In this document: positions 43,524-54,360 of the stretch, in pieces | Layout: every line of letters starts with the position of its first letter | How positions within the stretch are numbered: the first letter of the stretch is position 1 | NCBI RefSeq assembly: GCF_001642475.1 | Contig: NW_019173950.1 | Location: forward strand, 248,001 to 312,000 | DNA from: Fonsecaea monophora | Taxonomy: Eukaryota > Ascomycota > Eurotiomycetes > Chaetothyriales > Herpotrichiellaceae | Direction of reading: 5' to 3' | Length of the DNA: 64,000 nucleotides | Position numbers and translations under genes: made by a program | Notes under the pieces: model-generated | What the model was told of the DNA's origin: nothing | The model's input: only the letters and a program-made list of their open reading frames with translations | The model's database searches: none

Positions 43524-44113
43524 ATGGCTTCAAAACAAGACCCCGAGAGAGCGAGAATCCAGAAATGGCTCGAAGATGTATGTGGCTCTTCATTCATTGC
43601 ATTCCCCCCTTCTTCAGCCTCGTCACCTCCCCTTCCTTCCACCATGTATACCCTCACGCCTCACATCACCACGCCTCGCTATTAGTTGAACAGATGCTCA
43701 ATTGACGTCCCACACAGAACCACGCCGCCTCCGCGACCCTCTCGGCCTCGCACTGGTGCAACAACTTCTTCTCGTCCGACATCGTCCTGCAATTCGGCAA
43801 CCACCCACCCGTCCAAGGCCTGGAAAACGTGCGTGACCACTTCTTCCCACCGCAACTGGCCCGCCTGGACCTGATGGAACACTACATCGAGTACTTCGAC
43901 TATGTGGCCCCGCGGATCTACCAGGCCGCCCGGATCAGGTACCGCGTCAAAGGCGACGATCCGAGCGGGAAGGACGATGTGGAAATTCCGGGCTTCGCGA
44001 CGTTCTACGTCAGGGAGAAGGAAGACGGAGGACTGATCTGCTACCGTATGGAAGTATTCATCGATTCGAGGCCGCTGGAGAAGAGGTTGCAGGAAGTCTT
44101 CAAAGGCGAATAA
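43524..44113 (+). CDS. SnoaL/NTF2-like protein, 149 aa
   Basis: Two exons, 43524-43577 and 43718-44113, with a 140-bp intron. The protein begins MASKQDPERARIQKWLED and continues NHAASATLSAWC-type helix, then FFSSDIVLQFGNHPPVQGLENVRDHF in two parts, matching the cone-shaped NTF2-like/SnoaL fold (ketosteroid isomerase superfamily). Beta strands follow, with YRVKGDD, ATFYVREKE and CYRMEVFID. Members include small isomerases, cyclases and dehydratases of aromatic or polyketide metabolism. Catalytic residues vary, so a reaction cannot be assigned. It is the last gene of the oxidative island and may act on a product of the neighbouring P450. Confidence 0.82.
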
Positions 44114-44283
44114 GGCAACGCTATGATTGAGGAAGATGTATATAGCACCTCAATACCCCCAGTATGCGCTACCATAATCAGTCAGGTATGAGGTACACGA
44201 TCGCATATCCACCAAAAGGAAAATGGGCATCATCACAACATTACCGCTGCCGTCAATCATCATTCTTCTCTGCACGACCTGCT

Positions 44284-45892
44284 TCAATCTTTCTCATTGA
44301 TTCGTCTGTCCCAATCCTCCCCAATTTTCAGACTCTCCACCACAGCAACCCTCTTCCCGAGCCCTGTCCGCTCTTCTTTCTGCCACCATTTTTCTGTTGC
44401 CTTGTTCGTTACGGATTCGTCATCCGTATCAATCAATCCACCATGGCCACCTTCGTCACCAATCACAATGACAGTCTGCTTGACCCAGCCAGATAAATCT
44501 GAGACAATTTCGCCATCACGACCGCAGAGGGACTCTTGGATATACACAACCTCCGGTGAAAGGCTGCGGAGGATATGTTTGTGGCCGTTATGCGAGGTGT
44601 AAGGCAACACCATAGTGTCTCTGTCAACAATGCCAACAGCCTGATTATAGAGGATCTTGAAGAGAGAGGTTGCTTCGTCCATCGGGTTCGGATCGACTTG
44701 GGTCAGTATGCCATCACTCGGGAACTCCCCTGGCGTTTGTGCGGGAGTTTGTGCATCTGCGTGGCTAATGTTCGAGAATGAAGATGTCATAGACTGCGAA
44801 GGCCTTGTTGCGGTGTGGCTGAGTGGGTGTACTTTTAGCTCTGGGGCGTAGATCAAGACGAAAATCCGCGTTGTGTCGGGATCGATGTATTCCGGGAGAT
44901 GTGAAAGGATTGACTACAAGCCTCGTTAGCATCCTCATATCGCAGACCTGGAAACATAAACTTACCGCGAGCTGTTCAACATCGGACTCGGTACCCGTTT
45001 CCAATGCAACGGCTGATACTACTACAGCCACTGTCTTCCTTTTCCGGTTGGCAATGGATACTGACTTGGGGAGCTCAATACTTCCGGAAAAGAACTCGTC
45101 GGCTGTTCCGCGCCTTTGGATGCCTTGTTTGATCTGCCGGTCATTGTCTCGCTGCTCGGCCTCCTCGCTCCATCGTTCATGATCCTCGTAGCCTTCGCCA
45201 CCTCCACCACTCAGTGTGCTTATAGCAGCACCTACCATCGCGCCCGCCGCGGCTGTCGCGGAAGCGAATGGCTTGTTGGCCCAGTCATATGATTGAGGTT
45301 GACCCTGGCTTCGCGTTCGATCGCCTAACGGCGTAGTTGATCGGCCGAAGCCCAGCGCACTGGACATGCGGGCGACGAGACCGGTTTCTTGCTGGTCATC
45401 CACCGTAGTTGAGAGATTGCGGTATCCTTCTTCCGTCCCACGCCATCCTGGAGGCGGTGGGCCGCCTTGAAAGCCTCCAGGAGGAGGAGGTCCTTGAAAC
45501 CCGCCCGGTGGCGGAGGCCCTTGGAAACCATCAGGAGGGGGCCCGAACCCTCCAGGCTGTTGTGGACCGGGTGTCATTGGCATGGGAGCGCCACCTGGAG
45601 GAGGAGGTCCTCCTTGAAAACCAGCCGCCATCGGTGGTCCGGTTGGTAGAGCTCCGCTCATCGACGCATAGCCAGGAGGAGGCGGCCCTCCCTGATATTG
45701 TTCATCTTCGCTCGATTCCTCATCATCTTTTCTCTCGCCCCAGACCCAGGCAGCAACGCCAATGGTCGCTGCTGTCACAGTGAGTACAAGAGGAACCCAA
45801 TACCCAAATGTCGACCTGCTGCCCGAGTATCCGTACCCTCCAGAGGTGGTCGTCTTTCGTTTGCGCTCCGTCACCGTGTATGAGTAGGACAT
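44284..45892 (-). CDS. Peroxin-22-like protein (candidate), 518 aa
   Basis: Two exons, 45892-44966 and 44913-44284, with a 52-bp intron (GTAAGT, CTAAC branch). N-terminal single membrane span (about residues 30-50, YWVPLVLTVTAATIGVAAWVW), an acidic patch, then a long Pro/Gly/Phe repeat region (PPPPGGFQG units, about 60-150). The C-terminal part alternates strands and helices: KTVAVVVSAVAL, IFVLIYAPELK, DTMVLPYTSHNGHKHILR, VYIQESL and KQTVIVIGDE. This layout fits the fungal Pex22-like group, a peroxisomal membrane anchor for the ubiquitin-conjugating enzyme Pex4. Assignment rests on overall resemblance and is not certain. Confidence 0.68.
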
Positions 45893-46417
45893 GGCTGCGC
45901 GGGGATGTCACTTGGGGGCTAAGAGATCGAGTGCGCCTGGAGAAGGGAGAGGGTTTGGGTGCGACCGAGGATTGCGACAACGTCAAGTTCTGAAAGGCCG
46001 GGTGGTTGGGTGGAATGATGGAATCTGGCTTTTGTTTACTTTTCTTCAGCCGAGGCTCGCTCGTATGTTGATGCGGCGACTCAGGGGAAGTTTCAAGAGA
46101 GTGTAAGATCCGGCATCACAAGATGCTGTATTCGTGACTCTCGCATGGGTAAACTGGAAAAAAGTTGACATGGAGGAGGAAGAAGAGAAAAATAGGCAAG
46201 GTGTTTTGGTGAGCTGAGCGCCTCGATTCAATGAATCCGCGTGGCTGGAAGCGGCATCTTGTCCCCAGCCCACTGTTTCCCCACACGGGCTCACTTACTG
46301 CAGTAGGGCGATCTGGTGTTCCGATCGAACTGTTCGACTCAGTAATGGAGGAATTCTTGGGACGACGAGACTTCTATCAAGAGATTATTGCTAAGAGCCC
46401 TCCCGTGATACTGTATA
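45893..46417. promoter_or_regulatory. Divergent promoter, Pex22-like / MAPR gene
   Basis: 525 bp between divergent start codons. No TATA box; no gene or repeat recognised. Confidence 0.45.
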
Positions 46418-47209
46418 ATGACTGATACCTCGGCCACCCGACGGCGGCCACCTCGAGCTCAGCCTGCAGCAACAAAGTCCGCAGCCGCCTCGACAACAAC
46501 GTCAGATGAGCCTGAAGACACAACCTCTCGTGTCATCTCTCCTCTCGATATTTTGCGAGTCATTCTCACGTTAGCCTTTGCCTCCTGTCTGCTCTCATAC
46601 TACCTCACTTCTGGAACCTCCCTGCTCTACAAATACGAACCGTGGTTCTTGAACCCGTCCAAGTTGTCCCAATGGTGGACAGGCCCGATTGTCCTCACAC
46701 CGGAACAGTTGGCAGTCTATGATGGCAGTGACCCTGCGAAGCCTATTTATCTGGCCATTAATGGGACAGTCTTTGATGTTACTGCGGGCAAGCACACGTA
46801 CGGACCAGGTGGGAGTTATGAAGTGTTTGCCGGGAGGGACGCTACGCGGGCCTTTGTGACTGGATGCTTTCTCGAAGATCGAACCGGGGACTTGAGGGGT
46901 GCAGAGTTGATTTACATTCCCATCGAAGACGACCCAGACGAGGACATATCGAGTGCCGCAAGGAAACTTCGCGCAGAGAAAGAACGACGAGAAGCCAGAA
47001 AGAAAGTTCTGGACGAAGTCAGAAGATGGGAGGGGTTTTACAGGAATCACAAGAAATACTTTGAAGTTGGAAAGTTGGTCGGCGTCCCCGAGTATACAGG
47101 CGAACCACCGAAGCTGTGCGAGCCAGCAGACAAGGGGAGGCCCAAGAGGAAGAACATGAACTCGAAAAAGGAAAAGAAAAAGGACGCACCAGGAAAACCT
47201 GTACAATAG
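46418..47209 (+). CDS. Membrane-associated progesterone receptor (MAPR)/cytochrome b5-like heme-binding protein, 263 aa
   Basis: Single exon. A Ser/Thr/Ala-rich N-terminus (1-40) is followed by a membrane span (about 43-65, LDILRVILTLAFASCLLSYY). The cyt-b5-like domain (about 98-175) contains LTPEQLAVYDGSD, PIYLAINGTVFDVTAGKHTYG, GGSYEVFAGRDATRAFVTGCF and DLRGAE, as in Dap1/PGRMC proteins, with tyrosines in place of the b5 histidines for heme. A charged, Lys-rich C-terminal tail (about 175-263) is longer than in yeast Dap1. Members bind heme and support ER P450s, which is of interest since two P450s are nearby, though this gene is probably housekeeping. Confidence 0.9.
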   Translation: MTDTSATRRRPPRAQPAATKSAAASTTTSDEPEDTTSRVISPLDILRVILTLAFASCLLSYYLTSGTSLLYKYEPWFLNPSKLSQWWTGPIVLTPEQLAVYDGSDPAKPIYLAINGTVFDVTAGKHTYGPGGSYEVFAGRDATRAFVTGCFLEDRTGDLRGAELIYIPIEDDPDEDISSAARKLRAEKERREARKKVLDEVRRWEGFYRNHKKYFEVGKLVGVPEYTGEPPKLCEPADKGRPKRKNMNSKKEKKKDAPGKPVQ

Positions 47210-47640
47210 AGCGATTCTACGGACACGAAAGACACGGCAAGGATGGATCATGTGGAGGGCATAAGCGGGATCGTGGTCACTTTGGGAGTTGTGGGTTTAT
47301 TCGCGTTCGTCTGCTGTTTGCCAGGATTGTAATAGCTGCAAGCGATCTAGTTCACCACATAAGCCTAGGAGACCACTTTGAAGATACAATTGTGCAAGCG
47401 CCAGTTATTGATGGTGACAATGGTATTCGTTCTCATCCAGCCTTTGGTGGACATGTGCGATTTCCTTTTTGCAATGTGATTCCTCTGCCCGGTCTATTGA
47501 CCCAGCATTTCCGGTCCCTGGTCCATGCAATATCATCAACATCATTTCACGGCGGACAGCGTCCCATCGACCAAGTCTGCGCTGTAGCTCTCGCCCTCAT
47601 TTTGCGGGTCCATCTACACTCCTCTCGCTGTCCCTCGCGT
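47210..47640. other. Convergent spacer 47210-47640
   Basis: 3' UTRs of the MAPR and RPS25 genes. Frames running through it are mirrors or extensions with no domain. Nothing else seen. Confidence 0.5.
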
Positions 47641-48125
47641 CTAATCGCCACCGGCAGCCGCTCTCGTGTAGATGCTGCCTGTGCTGTGTGCGACAACCTT
47701 CCTGATCACGCCCCTCTCCTCGAGATCTGCGAGCGCCTTTCTTGCGAGCGACCCATTGATCTTCAATCGGTCGACCAGCACGGCGACGGTGATGAGGCGG
47801 TACGATTGGACGTCCTTGTTGAGCTTGTCGGAGGTGGCTTTGTCGAGGACAACAGCGTGGTTGGCCTTGTCCTTGACTATACACGGAAAATAGAAGAGTA
47901 AACGTCAGCAAGCTTGTTAGGACGACGTGACTACGTGGGATGTTATGATGCCGATGGCTGGAGATTCAGAGAATATGGGTGAAAATGTTGATCGAAAACG
48001 TACCCTTTCCCTTGGACCACTTCTTCTTCTGCTTCTTGCCGCCGGAGGATGCTGCGGGCGCCTGAGCAGGTCAGTAATGCATTCCAAATTGATCAGTCGC
48101 GAATTTGGGAGGGTGCGCATACCAT
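47641..48125 (-). CDS. RPS25: 40S ribosomal protein S25 (eS25), 98 aa
   Basis: Three exons: 48125-48123 (the ATG alone), 48061-48004 and 47876-47641. The joined product reads MAPAASSGGKKQKKKWSKGK, then VKDKANHAVVLDKAT, YRLITVAVLVDRLKI, GSLARKALADLEERG and a C-terminal IRKVV..STGSIYTR, all conserved in eS25. Length is normal. The first intron starts directly after the initiator codon (GTATGC...CTCAG), a pattern common in fungal ribosomal protein genes. It lies head-to-tail with RPS22 on the minus strand. Confidence 0.95.
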
Positions 48126-48496
48126 TTTTGCGGTGTTTGATGGTTTGTTGGACGAAGTGGTTGAGGAGTGCAAGTTCTGGTCTTTGAATGATGGAGAGAC
48201 TTATTGCGCCCCGCAGACTCCCGATGTGGCATCTAGGGCAAAGGTCTTGGCACTGTTGGAGGCCCAAAAATCCTTCATTAGGAGAGCACCAATTTTACGT
48301 CGACAACTCTCTGGGATTACAGATTCATGGTTTGAAACGATTTTAGTTCATTCAGGAGGATAATCCCCTAGATCTAGCTGCAAATGATCTGACTTCTCCG
48401 CGAAACCAGGATCTGAAGCTGAACAAGACTTTTCTGGGTATCTCAATTCCCTCGCTAGTGCGTGCCACATGCAGAAACGTTTCAATCCATAGCCAT
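48126..48496. other. Spacer 48126-48496
   Basis: 371 bp between the RPS22 3' end and the RPS25 start. It holds the RPS25 promoter/5' UTR. Nothing else recognised. Confidence 0.45.
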
Positions 48497-49170
48497 CTAG
48501 TAGAAGAAGCCGATGATCTTTCCAGAGACATGCTTCCGTCGGGCCTCTTCGTGGTCCATGATACCCGCGCTGGTAGTGAGAACAATGTAGCCGAACTGAC
48601 GGGATGGCAGCAGCTTCACAACCCACTTCTCGAGGTCACGGAGTTGGACGTTGTATCGAGGGGAGATGACTCCGGTCTTGTTGAGACGGCCATTGAGTTG
48701 GATAACAACTTTGCCGCTGCGGTGGTCGTCGACCTCTTCGAATTCGCCGATGTAGCCTGTCAAGAACATCATGTCGTTAGTCGACGCTTGGGATGTGACT
48801 TGTGATGTTGCGACCGAATAAACATTAAACAAACATGGATAAAACGAGCAAGCAAATGTGTAAGACTCAGTCGCAGGAGAAGAATCAATCTTTCGGGCAC
48901 TTAAAGGGCAAAGGTCGTGGGGTGCAATAATTTGAAACCGCCGCCTAGTTATCAACCCGACAAAATTTTCAAGAATGTGTGGTATGCCAGAATCCTCCTC
49001 TTTTCAACAAAATGGGAAGCGTAGGACGAAGACGTACCGTGCTTCTGCATGACAGACAGGAACTTGATGATGACCTTGGAGCTGGGTCGGATCATGACCT
49101 GGCGCTTGCCGGCCTTCTCGGCATTGTTGATGCTCTTAAGAGCGTCGTTGAGGACGGATGTCTTGACCAT
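48497..49170 (-). CDS. RPS22: 40S ribosomal protein S22 (uS8/S15a), 130 aa
   Basis: Two exons, 49170-49038 and 48756-48497, separated by a 281-bp intron with a GACTAAC branch site. MVKTSVLNDALKSINNAEKAG, RQVMIRPSSKVIIKFL, GYIGEFEEVDDHRSGK and the C-terminal TTSAGIMDHEEARRKH / KIIGFFY are near-invariant uS8 sequences. The 130-aa length is exact for the eukaryotic protein. A second, 5' UTR intron (49236-49430) is likely. In yeast, RPS22B also has a 5' UTR intron and a coding intron, one hosting a snoRNA, so the large introns here deserve a check for snoRNAs. Confidence 0.96.
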
Positions 49171-49235
49171 TTTGGCGGTGGTTTGGGACGAGTGAGATTC
49201 TCAAGTTCGTTTGGAGTGCGAGGAACTTGAGGTAT

Positions 49236-49430
49236 CTGCAAGTGAGGAAATATGTTAGTCTTCAGAAGCCTTCGAGCCAGAAGAGTGCCCAGTCAAGGGT
49301 TCTTCAGCTCGTGTCGCGAAGGATGGAGCGTGTCCAGAACTGCGGTGACTTTGGAAATGCTACAATCCAGGACCTGCAGTCGGATTGCTCATCCTAGGCT
49401 AGCTGAAGTAGGGCCGCGGCGTTCACATAC
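49236..49430 (-). other. Probable 5' UTR intron of RPS22
   Basis: On the minus strand, GTATGT donor, GACTAACAT branch and CTTGCAG acceptor, 195 bp, ending 65 bp before the start codon. No ATG is needed for the coding frame. A CTGA-like box and an ATGAG sequence are inside, insufficient to call a C/D snoRNA. Confidence 0.6.
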
Positions 49431-49863
49431 CTCGTTGTAGATAAAGATGTTGACAATGTGAGGTTTGTCTTTTGTTGGATGTGCAGACAAATTCTGGCTG
49501 CGATGCGGGTGCAGGTTAATTGAATTTCGGTTGTGCACCGTGCCAAGAGTTCCCAAGCGCTAATCCCAAAACGGGGAGTTTGTTCGGATAAGGCTCCATC
49601 AGAGCCTTGCCGCATCAAAGCCTTTCCATTTCTCAGAAAAGGGAGTCAACATTCTGTAACCTGCTCTAATAGAACCAGGGATCAGACCAGTGGATTATCG
49701 ATTGACATATACTTTCTAGCAATGCCTTACTCAGTTGTCGAAAAAGGATCTCGGCAAATGGTGGCATGAGCATAGATGTTCTCATGCCGCCACTTTCGGA
49801 AGTGTCTCCTAAGCAATGCCAGTCTCCGTGTTACCACACTGGGAGATATTTCCGCAATTGGTT
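49431..49863. other. Spacer 49431-49863
   Basis: RPS22 promoter/5' UTR exon and the 3' region of the DUF202 gene. No feature seen. Confidence 0.4.
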
Positions 49864-50497
49864 TCACATGTTGGGGTTGACAATGATGGTTAGGATCAGC
49901 AGGCTAAGGAGCAACTGCCGGACGCGTTTAGAGACATGGCCCAAACTCCCTCGAAACAGACGATGGTGAACTTACCAGAGCCACGACCGGGATGAATACG
50001 AGCACCACCAATCCACTTGTGACGATCTGCTTTTTCTGGGCCATGGCATGCTGGCAGGCGAAAAACCTCCATGCTCCTGCCAGGGTTATGGCGATTCCGA
50101 TGACTAGCGTCACCACTGCGAGTGGAATGCCCAGATCGTAGTCGCTCAGCTTGCCTGCGGGGACTGGATCGTGCTTTAATCGGTAAAGCTGGAGAATCGT
50201 GATGGCGAAGTTGGCGAGTGCTGAAGACGTTCGGATATATCCAAGGAAAACCCGTTCGTTGGCAAGGTGGTCCCGGGCGGCGCGGAGGGGTACATGATGA
50301 AAGGCCCATGAGAACAGATGCCTCCAAGTTCGTCGTTGAGGTTCGTGGGTTTCTCTTGATGCGAGACTGGAAATACCGGCATTGGGTAATGGATCAACCC
50401 GAGTTGTGTCCCTCTGCAACGTATTCAATTCGTGTTCCTCGTATTGCGCACCACTCCGTCTCGTCGGGCTGGTCAGACTGTTCCTAGCATCAGCCAT
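49864..50497 (-). CDS. DUF202 (YidH-like) small membrane protein, 190 aa
   Basis: Two exons, 50497-49976 and 49914-49864; the second is 51 nt and supplies the last membrane residues (LLLSLLILTIIVNPNM). N-terminal ~75 residues are polar. Then HLANERVFLGYIRTSSALANFAITILQL in two parts is the DUF202 signature, followed by spans LGIPLAVVTLVIGIAITLAG and VTSGLVVLVFIPVVALLLL. Three membrane helices in total. Family function is unknown; related domains occur in VTC polyphosphate complexes. Housekeeping role inferred. Confidence 0.88.
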
Positions 50498-51519
50498 GGC
50501 TTCGACGTGGGTTGGATGAAGTCCATATCGTGATTCAGGATTGAGCCATCACAGAGGATATATGTTCAGCCATCCAGGCTAAAACTATCTCAGAACAGGA
50601 GGAGTCTGTGGCGCTTGATATGGTCCATGATTCTCCGTAGAACGAATAGAACTATCGCTACGTTGAAGCATTTTATCACTGCGGTAAATTCTCATATATT
50701 GCTGAGTATCTACGACTATACTGGTTCTAGTTATGTTTGTGCTGGCGCTTTGAGAAGAGTGAGAACACAGAACACTGGCATAAGAATGAGACAGATTGGC
50801 CGGGACAAGGCTGTGAAAGTCGAGCACGGGCTTTAGGCAGGATGCTACCATCATCATGGAGCTGATGTTGACGGAAACCAATGTGGCGGGTAAGCATAGC
50901 GTTCTGGGAGTCACAAGGCATGTGCGTCAGCAGGTACTCCTATGTATAAGAAAAGCATCTGCCCATGGCATGTACCCCAAGATTCGAGACATCCTTGTGA
51001 ATTGATATATTCTGCAGTAGACACGATGCGCCGCCAACGACGGTGGGCCCATCCAGCTCGACTGATGGCCGTATGGCCGACTGCGTACATCTTTGTCGAC
51101 ATATTGCTTATCGATGCAGCATCAAATGTGCTCACATGTCGACGTAGTATCCAAGCAATGAAGATTGGGCTGAGACTTTTCAGGCAAGTTGTCAATTTCA
51201 ACGGCTGAGAATCTGTCTCATCCAAAGCACGAGATACCAGATTGCGCACCTGGATAGAAGTCATTTCCATGGATGAAGTGTAAAACCCCAAGATGGATTC
51301 GAACAAGGGCTTCTCAACAGGGAAATCGAGTGAAGTGACTTGAACACACCACACCCTGCCGCACCTGGCAGTGAATAAAGAGGACAAACCTGTTCTCACT
51401 GCGCAAACATTCACCAAACAATCATCTCTCCCTCAAAGCACCATCACTTGTCGGGTGGTCACTATTTCGTCGGAAGAATCACTGTGCTCGTCTGAGTTCG
51501 GGCAGATCATCCAGTCGCC
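50498..51519. promoter_or_regulatory. Divergent region, DUF202 gene / PHD-finger gene
   Basis: About 1.0 kb between divergent starts. A 168-codon open frame on the minus strand (50911-51417) starts at a non-ATG codon and lacks codon bias or motif. No RNA gene recognised. Confidence 0.4.
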
Positions 51520-53068
51520 ATGTCCGCGCCTCGCCCGACGTCCGTTCGCATGAGAGAAAAAGATGCCCATTCCGTGTACTTTTGCGAGAATTCGTGCCGC
51601 ACGAGTTACTCCGGGTGTCTCGATGAGGACTTGTCCATGACCGAGCAGGAAATCGCTGAATTCATCCGATATTCAAACCCAGGCCTCTACGAGAGGTTGA
51701 ACGGCGTACGGCTTCCGAGCTCGTATGTCGCACCAGATGACACACCTGGTCATGGGCATTGCTTGATCCCAGAAGCGATTGTCGAGAACGGACCAGCGTC
51801 TCTGTTCAGTGAGACAGATACCACTTTCGAACACGCGACTGGCTCAGTCGATGCCGATTGTCCGTCAGAGCTCGACCATGTGTGCACTTCCAAGCCAGAG
51901 TCGCGTCCCGCAGCAGAGCCTATCGTTCTCGGTACGCATATCCTCCCTCGGTGGCGTCGGTAAGACTAACATGTCAGTAGCAGATAGATATCACTTTACC
52001 TTCTATCAGCACAGTGAGCCCGGGGTCGTGTACTGCTGCTCTTCACCGACCTGTCCGAACCCTCGCAACGTGATCCCACTTGGTAACTACTTCGGCATCA
52101 TACGCGACGAAGCTGCGACTGAAGGAGACGATCAACCCAAGGGATACAACCGTATCGCATATTATTGTCTCGATTGCCTCGACGAAGTTGTGGACCGCGA
52201 AGAGCAATTGGAACAGGGGCAGAAGGCGGGTGCGCGGCTTGTGGACGGCGCTCAACCTGACAGGAATGTGATTCTTCACAAAGCCCTAGGCATTTATCCG
52301 GAGTTGGACCAGAAGGAATTCTTTTTCGTGCGCATCCCCTCTGAAGAAGCATCGGAAGTTGAACCAGGCGACGCCTCGAATTCGAAGAAGGCGACTCGTC
52401 TGCGTCGGCAGAAGCAACTTGAAATACACCGCATTGCGCAAGACTTGCGACAGCAGCAGCTCACAACGAGGTATCGAATGTACTTCAGAAAGAGCATGCC
52501 CGATCCATCAGGTCTCAGGATACTAGGCCCTTTGGAATCGCAGCCATATAGAGATCGATACAGGAAACAGGGACTCGAGTGGATTCACCGACTTGAAGGT
52601 TCTGAAGTCAGAAGAGCCTGGAATGGTGAGGACAGAACAGCCACCACTGACGCATCCGCTCCAGATCATGAGATGGAGGATACGCCTGTCTGTTACTGCA
52701 GGGAGCCAGCTGATGAAGGTCCTATGCTGCGTTGTGAGTCTGCATCATGCATGCTTGGGCCGATTCATTTTCGTTGTTCAGGCCTATCTCAGTTGCCTCT
52801 GGAGACAGAGGATTATCGGTGCGGGTACTGCATGAGTGCTACCACAAGAGACAAAGAACAAGGTTGCGAAGGCGGGCAGGTGGGGAATTGTACTCACGAG
52901 ACCGAGAATGAGTATGATACATCAGGTACGGAGTCTGATAATGAAGATTCTGGCGGCACAATCCGCGGACAGGAAGAGTCTGACAACGAAGATGAGGATG
53001 GCATTGTTCCATCTGCACCAGGGTTTATCGCAGTCAATCATGTTTCGTCCCAAGGCAAACTGTTTTGA
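51520..53068 (+). CDS. PHD-finger nuclear protein, about 500 aa
   Basis: Two exons, 51520-51931 and 51978-53068 (46-bp intron). The middle region has a Cys-rich patch YCCSSPTCPNPRN and YYCLDCLDEV, then a basic stretch KKATRLRRQKQLEIHRIAQ. A C4HC3 PHD finger lies near residues 388-435 (CYCREPADEGPMLRC...HFRCSGL...YRCGYC). The C-terminus is acidic and Ser-rich. PHD fingers read histone H3 tails, so a chromatin role is likely. The acceptor is a run of three possible AGs (CAG TAG CAG), all in frame, so proteins differing by one or two residues may be made. I do not recognise the exact orthologue. Confidence 0.82.
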
Positions 53069-54360
53069 TTAGCACTGTCAAGGACTCCGTTCGAACCAGG
53101 GTGGCTTCTATTGTTGGTGGAGCAGATGTGCATTGTTGGACAATGGTGCTGCAACGGTTGACCAAGTTGGACTATGGTGATGGAGAAATGACGACATGAA
53201 CTTCAGACAACTGGTCTGCAAATGGATGCCCGGAGACAGAGGGCTGAGAGTAATGATTGCTTGTCTGACACAAAAAGGAGATGAGAGGTCGACTTATCAT
53301 ACTGTGTGGTCTTGCCGTCACGGGTGTGGTTCCGGGTCTCAACATGTGCAAAATCAGGAAGAGAATGTGTGAGAGACAGATGACGAGAGATACGATCGGG
53401 CCAGGAGTCTTCCGGGCATCACCAACGGTGGCCGAATAGCTGCAAGCTGCTCCTGAAAGCTAAGATGTGCTTGTAGTAGATAGTCATCGAAAGGCATCAT
53501 CGACGAGCCTCTGCTGGAAATTGCTAGCGAGTTGCCCGAGGCATAAATTTGTTCCACAGTGACCGAGGTTCTCTGGGTTTCTTTGTGCATATTGACCCAT
53601 GCCACAGTTGATGGAGCCGACAAGGGTATTGTCGACATCACTGGCGATCCGATTCCGGTAGCAAGGGAAGTTCTGCCGCTCAATAAGAGGCTGGAACAAG
53701 GCTATTCATTCATCCTGGGCTAAGCTGGGAACTCTCGTCATACATCGAAATAAACCCTCAAAGGGGAACTAAATCCATTCGAAAAGAAAAGAAATCGCTG
53801 CTGTAGTCTGATGTCGATCTGTCTTGACCTCGCGGTCTCGTCCTATGGTCTTTTGAGATTGCATCAAGTCGCGAATCAATCACAAGGCCGACCTACCGAG
53901 CAATATTACAAGCCTTTCCACCCAACTCGAGCCAAGTCCACCCGATTCCCTGCCTTTGAGCCTGGATGCCAGCAATTCAATTGCCCAGATGTTGTAACTA
54001 ACGAGAAAGTCAATAGAATTTCTGCCCCGACTGCAGGCAGGATTCCGACGCAGTCAAACCTTCCACAGTCCCCAGAAACAATTAGGAGATTAGGCACATT
54101 AAACCGAGACTCCTGGGACAGTCGTCGACAATAGGTAGACTGTAGACCCAAACGCGTCGTCTTCAGCGTCATCCACAAAAGTCAATGTCTACGGTTAGAT
54201 GTTTTGAGGAAACCTTCGGCCAGCTGTAGTGTTGCTATATCCATTCCGTTCCTTTGAAGACGTTGTTGTGCTATGCCAGGAGTGGCTTCAGGCTTCTCAT
54301 GGCCGTGTAGAGTGGAACTCAAGATGATGTCGTCGGCTGAAAGCTCTGTCGTCGAGGAGA
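53069..54360. other. Convergent gene-free stretch 53069-54360
   Basis: 1.3 kb between convergent genes. Minus-strand frames at 53354-53699 are moderately coding-like (one reads DVDNTLVGSINCGMGQYAQ) but start at non-ATG codons and match nothing I know. A small unrecognised gene or remnant is possible. Confidence 0.35.

Noticed and set aside
22205..44113. Interpretation as a secondary-metabolite biosynthetic cluster
   Set aside because: No PKS, NRPS, terpene synthase or prenyltransferase was found; the enzymes fit catabolism or tailoring only.
47116..47901. 261-codon plus-strand frame extending past the MAPR gene
   Set aside because: Starts in another frame of the MAPR gene and continues antisense to RPS25; no domain.
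51270..51310. GGATTCGAAC-like sequence resembling a tRNA B box
   Set aside because: No matching A box or cloverleaf arms at the right distance.
50911..51417. 168-codon minus-strand frame upstream of the PHD-finger gene
   Set aside because: Begins at a non-ATG codon, lies in a divergent promoter and has unbiased codon use.
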